This document shows positions 56,349 to 64,000 of a stretch of DNA of 64,000 nucleotides, one piece after another. The position numbers and the translations under genes are program-made. This DNA is from Pseudomonas piscis. Its GTDB lineage: Bacteria > Pseudomonadota > Gammaproteobacteria > Pseudomonadales > Pseudomonadaceae. Each line of letters starts with the position of its first letter. Within the stretch, counting starts at the first letter, position 1. The notes beneath the pieces are model-generated. The model was not told the DNA's origin, made no database searches, and was given only the letters and a program-made list of their open reading frames with translations. The stretch lies in assembly GCF_009380155.1 (NCBI RefSeq), contig NZ_WHUV01000002.1, positions 992,001 to 1,056,000 on the forward strand, in the 5' to 3' direction.

Positions 56349-57179
56349 ATGCATTCAGCCCTCACTCTACCTGCCGCCCTGCACTCGCCGTTCAACCCCG
56401 GGGAAGTCGCCCTGGTCGGCGCCGGGCCGGGCGATCCGCGCCTGTTGACCCTGCGTGCCTGGAGCTTGCTGATGCAGGCCGATGCCGTGGTCCATGACCG
56501 GCTGATCAGCGCCGAGCTGCTAGCGCTGATCCCCAGCCGTTGCCAGCGCCACTACGTGGGCAAGAGCAGCGGCTACCACAGCCTGCCGCAACCACGGATC
56601 AACCAGTTGCTGGCCGAGCTGGCCCAACAAGGGCTGAGGGTGGTGCGGCTCAAGGGCGGCGATCCGTTCATCTTCGGCCGTGGCGCCGAGGAACTGGACT
56701 ACCTGCTGCAACAAGGCGTGGACTGCCAGGTGGTGCCGGGCATCACCGCCGCGGCCGGTTGCAGCGCCTATGCCGGGATTCCCCTGACCCATCGTGACCT
56801 GGTCAGCTCCTGCCGCTTCATCACGGGCCACCTGCAACGCGATGGCGCCCTCGACCTGCCCTGGCAGAGCCTGGCCGACAGCAGCCAGACCCTGGTGTTC
56901 TACATGGGGCTGGGCAACCTCGGGTTGATCACCGAGCGCCTGCTGGCCGCCGGCTTGGCCGCCGATACCCCGGCGGCGTTGATCAGCCGGGGCACCTGCC
57001 GCGACCAGCAGGTCCTGCGTGGCCGCCTGGCGCAACTGCCAGCATTGGCCGGGCAATGCTCCCTGGCCACCCCGACGCTCACCGTGATCGGCAAGGTGGT
57101 CGGCTTGTTCGCCCAGCACAGCATGGAGCAACCCGCGCATTTCGCCGGCGCCGGGCTCGAACTGGAGCTGACGCCATGA
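56349..57179 (+). CDS. nirE: Uroporphyrinogen-III C-methyltransferase NirE
   Basis: The protein has 276 aa from ATG 56349. It has VGAGPGDPRLLTLRA, the loop VVRLKGGDPFIFGRGAEEL, PGITAAAGCSAYAGIPLTHR and YMGLGNL, typical of SUMT. It makes precorrin-2, the start of d1 haem. The ATG of nirN overlaps its stop. Confidence 0.94.
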   Translation: MHSALTLPAALHSPFNPGEVALVGAGPGDPRLLTLRAWSLLMQADAVVHDRLISAELLALIPSRCQRHYVGKSSGYHSLPQPRINQLLAELAQQGLRVVRLKGGDPFIFGRGAEELDYLLQQGVDCQVVPGITAAAGCSAYAGIPLTHRDLVSSCRFITGHLQRDGALDLPWQSLADSSQTLVFYMGLGNLGLITERLLAAGLAADTPAALISRGTCRDQQVLRGRLAQLPALAGQCSLATPTLTVIGKVVGLFAQHSMEQPAHFAGAGLELELTP

Positions 57180-58663
57180 GGGCCCTGTGGTTGCTGCCGC
57201 TGTTGTGGATCAGCCCGGCCCATGGCAGCCCGGCCCTCGACCAGGCCGCCCGGGATTACCAGCAGTATTGCCAGGCCTGCCACGCTGCCAACCGCTTTGG
57301 CGGCAGCGGGCCGGCGTTGCTGCCCGAGAGCCTGGGACGGATCAAGCCGGCCGAGATCCGCCAAGTGATCAGCGCCGGCCGTCCGGCCAGCCAGATGGCC
57401 GGCTTCGCCCAGGTGCTGGGGCCGGAGCGCATCGACGCCCTGGCCGCCTACCTGCAACGACCGCCGGCCACGCTGCCGACCTGGAGCGAGGAGCAGGTCC
57501 GCGCCAGCCACCAGGTGCTCAACCCCATCGAGCAACTGCCCGCCACACCCCAGCATGGCGCCGACCCGCTGAACCTGTTCGTGGTGGTGGAAGCCGGCGA
57601 CCATCACATCAGCATCCTCGATGGCGACCGCTTCACCGTGCTGGCGCGTTTCGCCACCCATTTCGCCGTGCACGGCGGGCCGAAATTCTCCCCCGACGGG
57701 CGCTTCGTCTACCTGGCCTCCCGCGATGGCTGGGTCAGCCAGTACGACCTGCACAACCTCAAGCTGGTGGCCGAGGTGCGGGCCGGGCTCAACACCCGCA
57801 ACCTGGCGGTGAGCAAGAATGGACGCTGGGTGCTGGTGGGCAACTACCTGCCGGGCAACCTGGTGCTGCTGGACGCCCGCGACCTGACCCCGGTCAAGAG
57901 CATCGCCGCCATCGGCCAGGACGGCACCCCGTCGCGGGTCAGCGCGGTGTACACCGCCCCACCCCGGGACAGCTTCATCGTCGCGCTCAAGGACGTGAAG
58001 GAAGTCTGGGAGCTGTCCAGCGCCGGCAGCAACCCGGACTTCAGCCCACGGCGGATCCAGGCCCAGGACATGCTCGACGACTTTTCCTTCTCACCCGACT
58101 ACCGCCAATTGCTGGCCACTTCGCGCCAGGCCCAGGGCGGCCAGGTGCTGGACCTGGACAGCGGCCGGGTGGTGGCCAACATCGCCCTGCCCGGCATGCC
58201 GCACCTGGGCTCGGGGACCTACTGGCAGCGCAACGGCGACTGGGTGTTCGCCACGCCGAACATCAGCAAGGGCCTGGTCTCGGTGATCGACCTCAAGACC
58301 TGGAAGCTGATCAAGGAGATTCCGACCCTGGGCCCGGGCTTCTTCATGCGCAGCCATGCCAACTCGGCCTACGCCTGGACCGATGTGTTCTTCGGCCCGG
58401 ACAACGACGCCATCCACCTGATCGACAAACAGACCCTGGAAATCGCCCACACCTTGCGCCCGGTGCCGGGCAAGACCGCCGCCCATGTGGAGTTCAGCCA
58501 TGACGGCCGCTACCTGTTGCTGAGCATCTGGGCCAACGACGGCGCGTTGATCGTCTACGACAGCCAGACGCTGAAGGAGATCAAGCGCATTCCCATGAAC
58601 AAGCCTTCAGGCAAGTACAACGTGGGCAACAAGATCGAGTTCGCCGAGGGCACCTCGCACTAG
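57176..58663 (+). CDS. nirN: NirN cytochrome c / d1 dehydrogenase-like protein
   Basis: This 495-aa periplasmic protein has a signal peptide cut near SPAHG, a haem site CQACH (Cys32, Cys35, His36), and a propeller like NirS. NirN performs the last oxidation of d1 haem and passes it to NirS. Its TAG is part of the CTAG target duplication of MITE copy 4. Confidence 0.93.
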   Translation: MRALWLLPLLWISPAHGSPALDQAARDYQQYCQACHAANRFGGSGPALLPESLGRIKPAEIRQVISAGRPASQMAGFAQVLGPERIDALAAYLQRPPATLPTWSEEQVRASHQVLNPIEQLPATPQHGADPLNLFVVVEAGDHHISILDGDRFTVLARFATHFAVHGGPKFSPDGRFVYLASRDGWVSQYDLHNLKLVAEVRAGLNTRNLAVSKNGRWVLVGNYLPGNLVLLDARDLTPVKSIAAIGQDGTPSRVSAVYTAPPRDSFIVALKDVKEVWELSSAGSNPDFSPRRIQAQDMLDDFSFSPDYRQLLATSRQAQGGQVLDLDSGRVVANIALPGMPHLGSGTYWQRNGDWVFATPNISKGLVSVIDLKTWKLIKEIPTLGPGFFMRSHANSAYAWTDVFFGPDNDAIHLIDKQTLEIAHTLRPVPGKTAAHVEFSHDGRYLLLSIWANDGALIVYDSQTLKEIKRIPMNKPSGKYNVGNKIEFAEGTSH

Positions 58664-58819
58664 CAGACCGTCGAAAAACGTAGGCGAGGCAGTCAGCGCA
58701 AGACAAGAACAGGCGAAAAAGCGCAGTTTACGAGTGGTAAATGAGCATTTTGACCGGGCTGGCGCACCGGCTTGTGTTCAACGCAGCGATGGCAACGCAG
58801 GCAGTTTTTCAACGGCCTG
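58664..58819. mobile_element. MITE-like element, copy 4 (156 bp)
   Basis: The ends are CAGACCGTCGAAAAAC and GTTTTTCAACGGCCTG, flanked by CTAG on both sides (58660-58663 and 58820-58823). On the reverse strand it matches copy 1 along its length. It begins right after the nirN stop codon. Confidence 0.85.
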
Positions 58820-58844
58820 CTAGCCCTGGCCAACGCGCCCGCCA

Positions 58845-60188
58845 TCAAGGACGGGCGTCGTGGTCCAGCCAGTCGCTCCCGGCCGCCGGTCCCGCCGGCG
58901 CCAGGTGCTCGAACAGCTGGCAGATGGCGTCCACTTCCAGGCGCCCGGCCGGCAGGATGCTGATGAAATCCTCGCTCAGTTCCACCAGCCCTGCGCTGCT
59001 CATGGCCTCGAGCGCACGCCAGGCACCGGGGAAGAACTGGCGCAAGACCAGACCATGACGTTGCTCGACGGCTCGCACATCCAGCTCCAGGTCACAGGCC
59101 AGGCGCTCCATCACTTGCTGACGGATCTGCGCGCCGCCCTCGCAGCGCCAGCCGCCCCAGGTGGCCAGCTGGTTGTGTTGCAACTGCTCCAGGTAGTCGC
59201 CCAGCACCTCGGTGTTCTGCGCATGCAGAGCATCGAACTGGCTGACCGCGCCCAGCCCCAGGCCGATCTGGTCGCAGTAGCCGTGCCGGGTGAAGCCCTG
59301 GTAATTGCGACTCAGGGCGCCACGCTCCTGGGCCATGGCCAGGTCATCATCGGGACGTACGAACAGCCCCAGGCCGATGTGCAGGTAGCCCGCCTGGGGC
59401 AGGCGCTCGAAACACAGGCGGCGCATCCGCGCCTTGTCCCCCAGGGTGCTGGCCGCCTGCCGGGGAGCCTGGGCATAGCGCCGGGGCGGTTGCGCGTAGT
59501 CGAATACTTGCACGCGGTCGGGCTCCAGCTCGACCAGGGTATCGAGCTTCAGGGCGAAGCTGTCCGGGGTCTGCCAGGCGTGGCCGTACCCCAGGTCGAC
59601 ACTCACCGAGCGATAACCGAAGGTACGCGCCGCATCGAGCAACGACTGGATCGGCGCCGGATCCTGGCGCCAGGCCGGCGCGCGCTCGCAGGCACAAGCA
59701 TCATCGGGCACGCCGATGCTCACGTGGTTGAAACCCTGGTCGCGGAGCAGGCCCATGCTGGCCCAGTCGGTGCTCGGCAAATCGACCTCGACGCCATAGT
59801 CGCCGCTGTCGTGGTCGAGGAAGTTGAAGCGCTTGCGCAGCAGCTCCATCAGCCGCTGCAAGTGCGCCGGGTCGGGGGTGCCGCCGGCAAAGTGGAACTG
59901 CTCGACCCGCTGGGCATTGCCCAGGTGGCAGGCCACTAGCTGGATCTCCCGGGACAGGGCATCCAGGTAGGCCGCCATGGGTTGACCGGCGATCCGCAGC
60001 CTGCCGGGCAGGTGCAGGTTCAGGGCCAGTGGCCGGGGTTTGCTTCGGCTGGCGCGCAAGGCCCGCAGCACATCCAGGGAGCCGACGCCGGCATGGAACT
60101 GGCCGACCTCGACATGGTAGCGGGGCTCGAGTCCCCCCTGGTCACGCTGCACGCCCCGTCCGCGGCGAGAGTGAATGACATCGAACAT
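58845..60188 (-). CDS. HemN-like protein lacking radical SAM cysteines
   Basis: The 447-aa protein follows oxygen-independent coproporphyrinogen III oxidase over most of its length (FHFAGGTPDPAHL, VSVDLGYGHAWQTPDSFALK, PDRVQVFDYAQPPRRYAQ, GLGLGAVSQFDALHAQN). Where HemN has VHIPFCxxxCxYC it has LHLPGRLRIAGQPMAAYLDA, so all three cluster cysteines are missing. It cannot be a normal radical SAM enzyme. The frame is intact and an Anr box lies upstream, so it is probably expressed. A binding or chaperone role for haem precursors is a guess. Confidence 0.75.
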   Translation of the reverse strand: MFDVIHSRRGRGVQRDQGGLEPRYHVEVGQFHAGVGSLDVLRALRASRSKPRPLALNLHLPGRLRIAGQPMAAYLDALSREIQLVACHLGNAQRVEQFHFAGGTPDPAHLQRLMELLRKRFNFLDHDSGDYGVEVDLPSTDWASMGLLRDQGFNHVSIGVPDDACACERAPAWRQDPAPIQSLLDAARTFGYRSVSVDLGYGHAWQTPDSFALKLDTLVELEPDRVQVFDYAQPPRRYAQAPRQAASTLGDKARMRRLCFERLPQAGYLHIGLGLFVRPDDDLAMAQERGALSRNYQGFTRHGYCDQIGLGLGAVSQFDALHAQNTEVLGDYLEQLQHNQLATWGGWRCEGGAQIRQQVMERLACDLELDVRAVEQRHGLVLRQFFPGAWRALEAMSSAGLVELSEDFISILPAGRLEVDAICQLFEHLAPAGPAAGSDWLDHDARP

Positions 60189-60248
60189 GACAGAAGCTCC
60201 GAGACGGGCTGCAAAACTTCAGTGTCGACCGCTGGCCGCAGAGGGACC

Positions 60249-60262
60249 TTGACCTGCATCAA
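60249..60262 (-). promoter_or_regulatory. Anr/Dnr box for the HemN-like gene
   Basis: TTGACCTGCATCAA differs at one base from the consensus and lies 61 bp upstream of the ATG. Confidence 0.7.
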
Positions 60263-60293
60263 ACCCACCTGGGGTGGCCGGCGCGGGGCGCGG

Positions 60294-60740
60294 CTACCAG
60301 GTGAGGTAGAACATGGCCTTGGCCAGCAGCACTATGGCCAGCATATGGGTGAAGACGCTGCCGTGGATGAAGCGCACCCAGCGGGCGGTCATGCGCTCGG
60401 TACGGAACAGCAGCATGGCGCCGAGGAAATGCACCAGGACGCTGGCGGCCAGCAGGATCTTGAGCAGCAGCAAGGTGCCGAACGAGGACTCCAGCGGCGC
60501 AGCCAGCAACGGCAGGTAACGCTGCCAGACCATGCCGATGCCGGCGCCGAACAGCACCAGCAATACCCAGGGCATCAGTTGTCGCGCCCGGCGGCCGACG
60601 GCCTGTTCGAGCAACAGCATGAGCCTGGCCGGCAATTGCCGGCGGATGTTCTCCAGGAACAGCACTTCGAAGAACACCGTGCCGATGAATACCAGCGCGG
60701 CGAACAGATGCAGGATCAGCAGTACGGGATAGATCATCAT
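60294..60740 (-). CDS. CopD-like four-helix membrane protein, second copy
   Basis: The protein has 148 aa, or 147 if the second ATG at 60737 is used; GAGG spacing slightly favours the latter. It has four helices, with ILHLFAALVFIGTVFFEVLF at the start and IVLLAKAMFYLTW at the end, and is clearly a paralogue of the gene at 40812. A perfect Anr/Dnr box upstream links it to denitrification. Its function is unknown. Confidence 0.65.
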   Translation of the reverse strand: MMIYPVLLILHLFAALVFIGTVFFEVLFLENIRRQLPARLMLLLEQAVGRRARQLMPWVLLVLFGAGIGMVWQRYLPLLAAPLESSFGTLLLLKILLAASVLVHFLGAMLLFRTERMTARWVRFIHGSVFTHMLAIVLLAKAMFYLTW

Positions 60741-60796
60741 CCCCTCGTCGATGGCCGGTGTGGATTCCAGCCTAGCGCCGCACTGGCTTGAGCCGT

Positions 60797-60810
60797 TTGA
60801 TGCCAATCAA
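60797..60810 (-). promoter_or_regulatory. Anr/Dnr box for the second CopD-like gene
   Basis: TTGATGCCAATCAA is a perfect site, 57 bp from the first ATG. Confidence 0.8.
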
Positions 60811-60932
60811 GGAATTTAGCGTCGAGGTAGCGCCGCGCCAATATTGCGTCCAGGACAATAATTATTTGCGCCCAGGGGAATTGATAGGGGCCTAACGAAA
60901 GGCGCATGCTAGAGGGCTTGCCATGGGCTTAT

Positions 60933-60957
60933 ATCATTCCGAATGATAGTTACCTTT
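60933..60957 (+). promoter_or_regulatory. Nod-box-like LysR site before the mexE-like gene
   Basis: ATCATTCCGAATGAT is a 7-bp inverted repeat with the ATC-N9-GAT pattern. ACCTT follows after 4 bp, close to the MexT consensus ATCA-N5-GTCGAT-N4-ACYAT. It lies about 75 bp before the mexE-like start. Confidence 0.5.
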
Positions 60958-61032
60958 GCTTCATTCGATTCGTGAGATACAAACCCGCCGAGCATCATCC
61001 GCCCATCTCAAATTACCTTGGCGGATGTACCC

Positions 61033-62280
61033 ATGGACCAGTCAGTCAAACTCTTAAGTTTTCCACTAGCCGCGCTCGCCGTGCTGGTGTTGAGCGCCTG
61101 CGGCAAGGCTCCACAGACCGCCTCCGCCCCGGCGGCAGCCAAGGTCAGCGTGGCCAAGGTGCTGGAGCAGCCCGTCAACGAGTGGGATGAGTTCACCGGG
61201 CGCCTGGAGGCGCCGGAAACCGTCGAGATCCGCCCACGGGTCTCGGGCCAGATCGACCAGGTGGCCTTCACCGAAGGTGCCCTGGTGAAGAAAGGCGACC
61301 TGCTGTTCCAGATCGACCCTCGGCCGTTCCAGGCCGAAGTGCGTCGCCTGGAAGCCCAGCTGCAACAGGCCCGGGCCACCGCGACCCGCAGCGCCAACGA
61401 AGCCCAGCGTGGCCAGCGCCTGTTGACCAGCAACGCGATTTCCGCCGAGCTGGCCGACACCCGCACCAGCGCCGCCCAGGAAGCCCGGGCCGGGGTCGAC
61501 GCGATCCAGGCGCAACTGGACCTGGCCAAGCTCAACCTCAGCTTCACCCGCGTCCTCGCGCCCATCAGCGGCCGGGTCAGCCGGGCGCAGATCACCGCCG
61601 GCAACCTGGTGACCGCCGACGTCACCGCGCTGACCAGCGTGGTCTCCACCGACAAGGTCTACGCCTACTTCGACGCCGACGAGCGCGTGTACCTCAAGTA
61701 CACCCAGCTTGCCCGCCAGGGCCAGCGCGGCCAGAGCACCCCGGTATACCTGGGCCTGTCCAACGAGGACGGCCACCCGCACCTGGGCCAGATGAACTTC
61801 GTCGACAACCAGGTCAACCCCAAGACCGGCACCATCCGTGGCCGCGCGGTGTTCGACAACAGCGACGGCAGCTACACCCCGGGCCTCTACGCCCGGCTGA
61901 AGCTGGTGGGCAGCGGTACTTACTCGGCGATGCTGATCAACGACGAAGCCGTGGGCACCGACCTGGGCAAGAAGTTCGTGCTGGTGATGGACGCCGATAA
62001 CAAGCCGGCCTACCGCGCCGTCGAACTGGGACCGAAGATCGAAGGCCTGCGCATCGTGCGCAACGGCCTGAGCAAGGACGACACCATCATCGTCAAGGGC
62101 CTGCAACGGGCACGCCCGGGGGCACCGGTCACGCCTGAAGTGATCCCCATGGCCAGCAAGGAAACCCTCGCCGCCCTGGCCCAACAACGCCAAGCACTGG
62201 AAGCCAGCAACCTGCCGCAGGTCAGCCCTGCCAAGCCGGCTGTGGCCGTGAAACTCGCCGCCGCGACTCCGCGCGGTTAA
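61033..62280 (+). CDS. mexE: RND efflux membrane-fusion protein (MexE type)
   Basis: The protein has 415 aa from ATG 61033, with GGCGGA upstream. A lipoprotein signal (VLVLSACGK) leads to the adaptor domains: barrel-sandwich (VSGQIDQVAFTEGALVKKGD), long helices at about 105-170, and VLAPISGRVSRAQITAGN. It links the inner-membrane pump to an outer-membrane channel. Its start (EQPVNEWDEFTGRLEAPETV) is MexE-like. The substrate range cannot be told from the sequence. Confidence 0.85.
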   Translation: MDQSVKLLSFPLAALAVLVLSACGKAPQTASAPAAAKVSVAKVLEQPVNEWDEFTGRLEAPETVEIRPRVSGQIDQVAFTEGALVKKGDLLFQIDPRPFQAEVRRLEAQLQQARATATRSANEAQRGQRLLTSNAISAELADTRTSAAQEARAGVDAIQAQLDLAKLNLSFTRVLAPISGRVSRAQITAGNLVTADVTALTSVVSTDKVYAYFDADERVYLKYTQLARQGQRGQSTPVYLGLSNEDGHPHLGQMNFVDNQVNPKTGTIRGRAVFDNSDGSYTPGLYARLKLVGSGTYSAMLINDEAVGTDLGKKFVLVMDADNKPAYRAVELGPKIEGLRIVRNGLSKDDTIIVKGLQRARPGAPVTPEVIPMASKETLAALAQQRQALEASNLPQVSPAKPAVAVKLAAATPRG

Positions 62281-62295
62281 GGGACGACTCTCAAG

Positions 62296-64000
62296 ATGAA
62301 TTTTTCCCAATTCTTCATATCAAGGCCGATCTTCGCAGCGGTGCTATCGCTGCTGATCCTGATCGCCGGCGCCATCTCGCTGTTCCAGCTCCCCATCAGC
62401 GAATACCCGGAAGTAGTGCCGCCGACCGTGGTGGTACGCGCCAACTTCCCGGGGGCCAACCCCAAGGTGATCGGTGAAACCGTGGCCGCGCCGCTGGAGC
62501 AGGCCATCACCGGGGTCGAGAACATGCTCTACATGTCCTCGCAATCCACCGCCGACGGCAAGATCACCCTGACCGTGACCTTCGCCCTGGGCACCGACCT
62601 GGACAACGCCCAGGTCCAGGTGCAGAACCGCGTGACCCGGACCCAGCCCAAGCTGCCGGAAGAAGTGACGCGCATCGGTATCACCGTGGACAAGGCCTCC
62701 CCCGACCTGACCATGGTGGTGCACCTGACCTCGCCGGACAAACGCTACGACATGCTCTACCTGTCCAACTACGCCATCCTCAACATCAAGGATGAGCTGG
62801 CGCGCCTGGGCGGCGTGGGCGACGTGCAGCTGTTCGGCATGGGCGACTACTCGCTGCGCGTGTGGCTGGACCCGAACAAGACCGCTTCGCGCAACCTGAC
62901 CGCCACCGACGTGGTCACCGCGATCCGTGAACAGAACCGCCAGGTGGCTGCCGGTGCCCTGGGCGCGCCACCTGCGCCCAACGCCACCAGCTTCCAGCTG
63001 TCGGTCAACACCCAGGGCCGCCTGGTCACCGAGGAAGAGTTCGAGAACATCATCATTCGCTCCGGCGAAGACGGCGAGATCACCCGCCTGAAGGACATCG
63101 CCCGGGTCGAGCTGGGGTCGAGCCAGTACGCCCTGCGCTCGCTGCTGGACAATCAGCCGGCGGTAGCGATCCCGATCTTCCAGCGTCCGGGCTCCAATGC
63201 CATCGAGATCTCCAACGAAGTGCGGGCCAAGATGGCCGAGCTCAAGCAGAGTTTCCCCGAAGGCATGGACTTCAGCATCGTCTACGACCCGACCATCTTC
63301 GTCCGTGGCTCCATCGAGGCAGTGGTGCATACCCTGTTCGAAGCCCTGGTACTGGTGGTGCTGGTGGTGATCCTGTTCCTGCAGACCTGGCGCGCCTCGA
63401 TCATCCCGCTGGTGGCCGTCCCGGTCTCGCTGATCGGCACCTTCGCGGTGATGCACATGTTCGGCTTCTCGCTCAACGCGCTGTCGCTGTTCGGCCTGGT
63501 ACTGGCCATCGGCATCGTGGTGGACGACGCCATCGTGGTGGTGGAGAACGTCGAACGTAACATCGGCCTGGGCCTGAACCCGGTGGAAGCCACCAAGCGC
63601 GCCATGCGCGAAGTGACCGGCCCGATCATCGCCACCGCCCTGGTGCTATGCGCGGTATTCGTGCCCGCGGCCTTCATCAGTGGCCTGACCGGACAGTTCT
63701 ACAAGCAGTTCGCCCTGACCATCGCCATTTCCACGGTGATCTCGGCCTTCAACTCCCTGACCCTGTCCCCGGCCCTGGCGGCAGTGCTGCTCAAGGAGCA
63801 CCACGCGCCCAAGGACCGTTTCTCGCTGTTCCTCGACAAGCTACTGGGTGGCTGGCTGTTCAAGCCGTTCAACCGCTTCTTCGAGCGCGCCAGCAACGGC
63901 TACGTCGGCACGGTGCGCCGGGTCATTCGTGGCAGCGGCATCGCCCTGTTCCTGTATGCCGGCCTGATGGTCCTGACCTGGTTCGGCTTCGCCCACACGC
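62296..64000 (+). CDS. mexF: RND efflux pump (MexF type), 5' part only
   Basis: Residues 1-568 lie in the window; the rest runs off the right edge (full length about 1060). It has the N-terminal helix FFISRPIFAAVLSLLILIAG, the porter domain and the proton-relay motif GIVVDDAIVVVENVERN in the fourth helix. The ATG at 62296 is 15 bp after the mexE-like stop. An outer-membrane partner may lie beyond the window. Confidence 0.88.
   Translation, partial: MNFSQFFISRPIFAAVLSLLILIAGAISLFQLPISEYPEVVPPTVVVRANFPGANPKVIGETVAAPLEQAITGVENMLYMSSQSTADGKITLTVTFALGTDLDNAQVQVQNRVTRTQPKLPEEVTRIGITVDKASPDLTMVVHLTSPDKRYDMLYLSNYAILNIKDELARLGGVGDVQLFGMGDYSLRVWLDPNKTASRNLTATDVVTAIREQNRQVAAGALGAPPAPNATSFQLSVNTQGRLVTEEEFENIIIRSGEDGEITRLKDIARVELGSSQYALRSLLDNQPAVAIPIFQRPGSNAIEISNEVRAKMAELKQSFPEGMDFSIVYDPTIFVRGSIEAVVHTLFEALVLVVLVVILFLQTWRASIIPLVAVPVSLIGTFAVMHMFGFSLNALSLFGLVLAIGIVVDDAIVVVENVERNIGLGLNPVEATKRAMREVTGPIIATALVLCAVFVPAAFISGLTGQFYKQFALTIAISTVISAFNSLTLSPALAAVLLKEHHAPKDRFSLFLDKLLGGWLFKPFNRFFERASNGYVGTVRRVIRGSGIALFLYAGLMVLTWFGFAHT

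Noticed and set aside
58741..59058. A 105-codon + strand ORF after nirN
   Set aside because: It is made of MITE copy 4 and antisense of the HemN-like gene.

Overview
The window comes from the chromosome of a Pseudomonas, most likely a denitrifying member of the P. fluorescens group. Inference rests on the GC-rich codon use, REP-type intergenic repeats, the gene order narXL/narK1K2GHJI, nirSMCFDLGHJEN and norCBD/nirQ-norEF, and perfect Anr/Dnr boxes (TTGAT-N4-ATCAA). No rRNA, tRNA or CRISPR array was seen.

Layout. (1) 1-6460: an aromatic acyl-CoA catabolic set on the minus strand: hotdog thioesterase (cut by the window edge), aryl-CoA flavin hydroxylase, VOC metal-dependent enzyme, aryl-AMP/CoA ligase and alpha/beta hydrolase. 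It is followed by a truncated LysR ORF and a TetR regulator, with four copies of a 19-bp palindrome around them. (2) 6476-12640: an AraC regulator, an APH-fold kinase, an SDR, an APC permease and a class-III PLP enzyme of the phospho-lyase subfamily. This reads as a kinase/phospho-lyase route for an amino alcohol. A propionyl-CoA synthetase lies convergent to it. (3) 15064-17969: anaerobic class III ribonucleotide reductase, with the glycyl-radical tail on a separate 55-aa ORF. (4) 18411-29846: narK1K2GHJI, a parvulin and moaA. (5) 30161-38539: narXL, a Dnr-type regulator, ubiT-ubiV-ubiU, moeA, moaB and pdxH. (6) 38621-43962: a NorR-type regulator and its di-iron RIC/hemerythrin target, CopD-like and NnrS membrane proteins, a small membrane protein broken by a MITE, dnr and dnrP. 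(7) 43983-49464: norCBD and nirQ-norE-norF. (8) 49662-60740: nirSMCFDLGHJEN, a HemN-like protein without cluster cysteines, and a second CopD-like gene. (9) 61033-end: a mexEF-like RND efflux pair, running off the window.

How it works together. Nitrate enters by NarK1/K2 and is reduced by NarGHI, which needs molybdopterin (moaA, moaB, moeA) and NarJ. NirS with its d1-haem assembly genes makes NO, and NorCB reduces it. NarXL (four 7-2-7 sites seen), Anr/Dnr (seven boxes seen) and a NO-sensing NorR set the expression. Anaerobic ubiquinone synthesis (UbiTUV) and class III RNR support anaerobic growth. No nos genes are present here.

The most unusual features are a MITE family with four copies, one inserted in frame in ubiT and one rewriting a small membrane protein; the split NrdD; the cysteine-less HemN; the GGT-N7-ACC triplet with a sigma-54 promoter upstream of a short RIC protein; and the two uncharacterised catabolic clusters with their operators.
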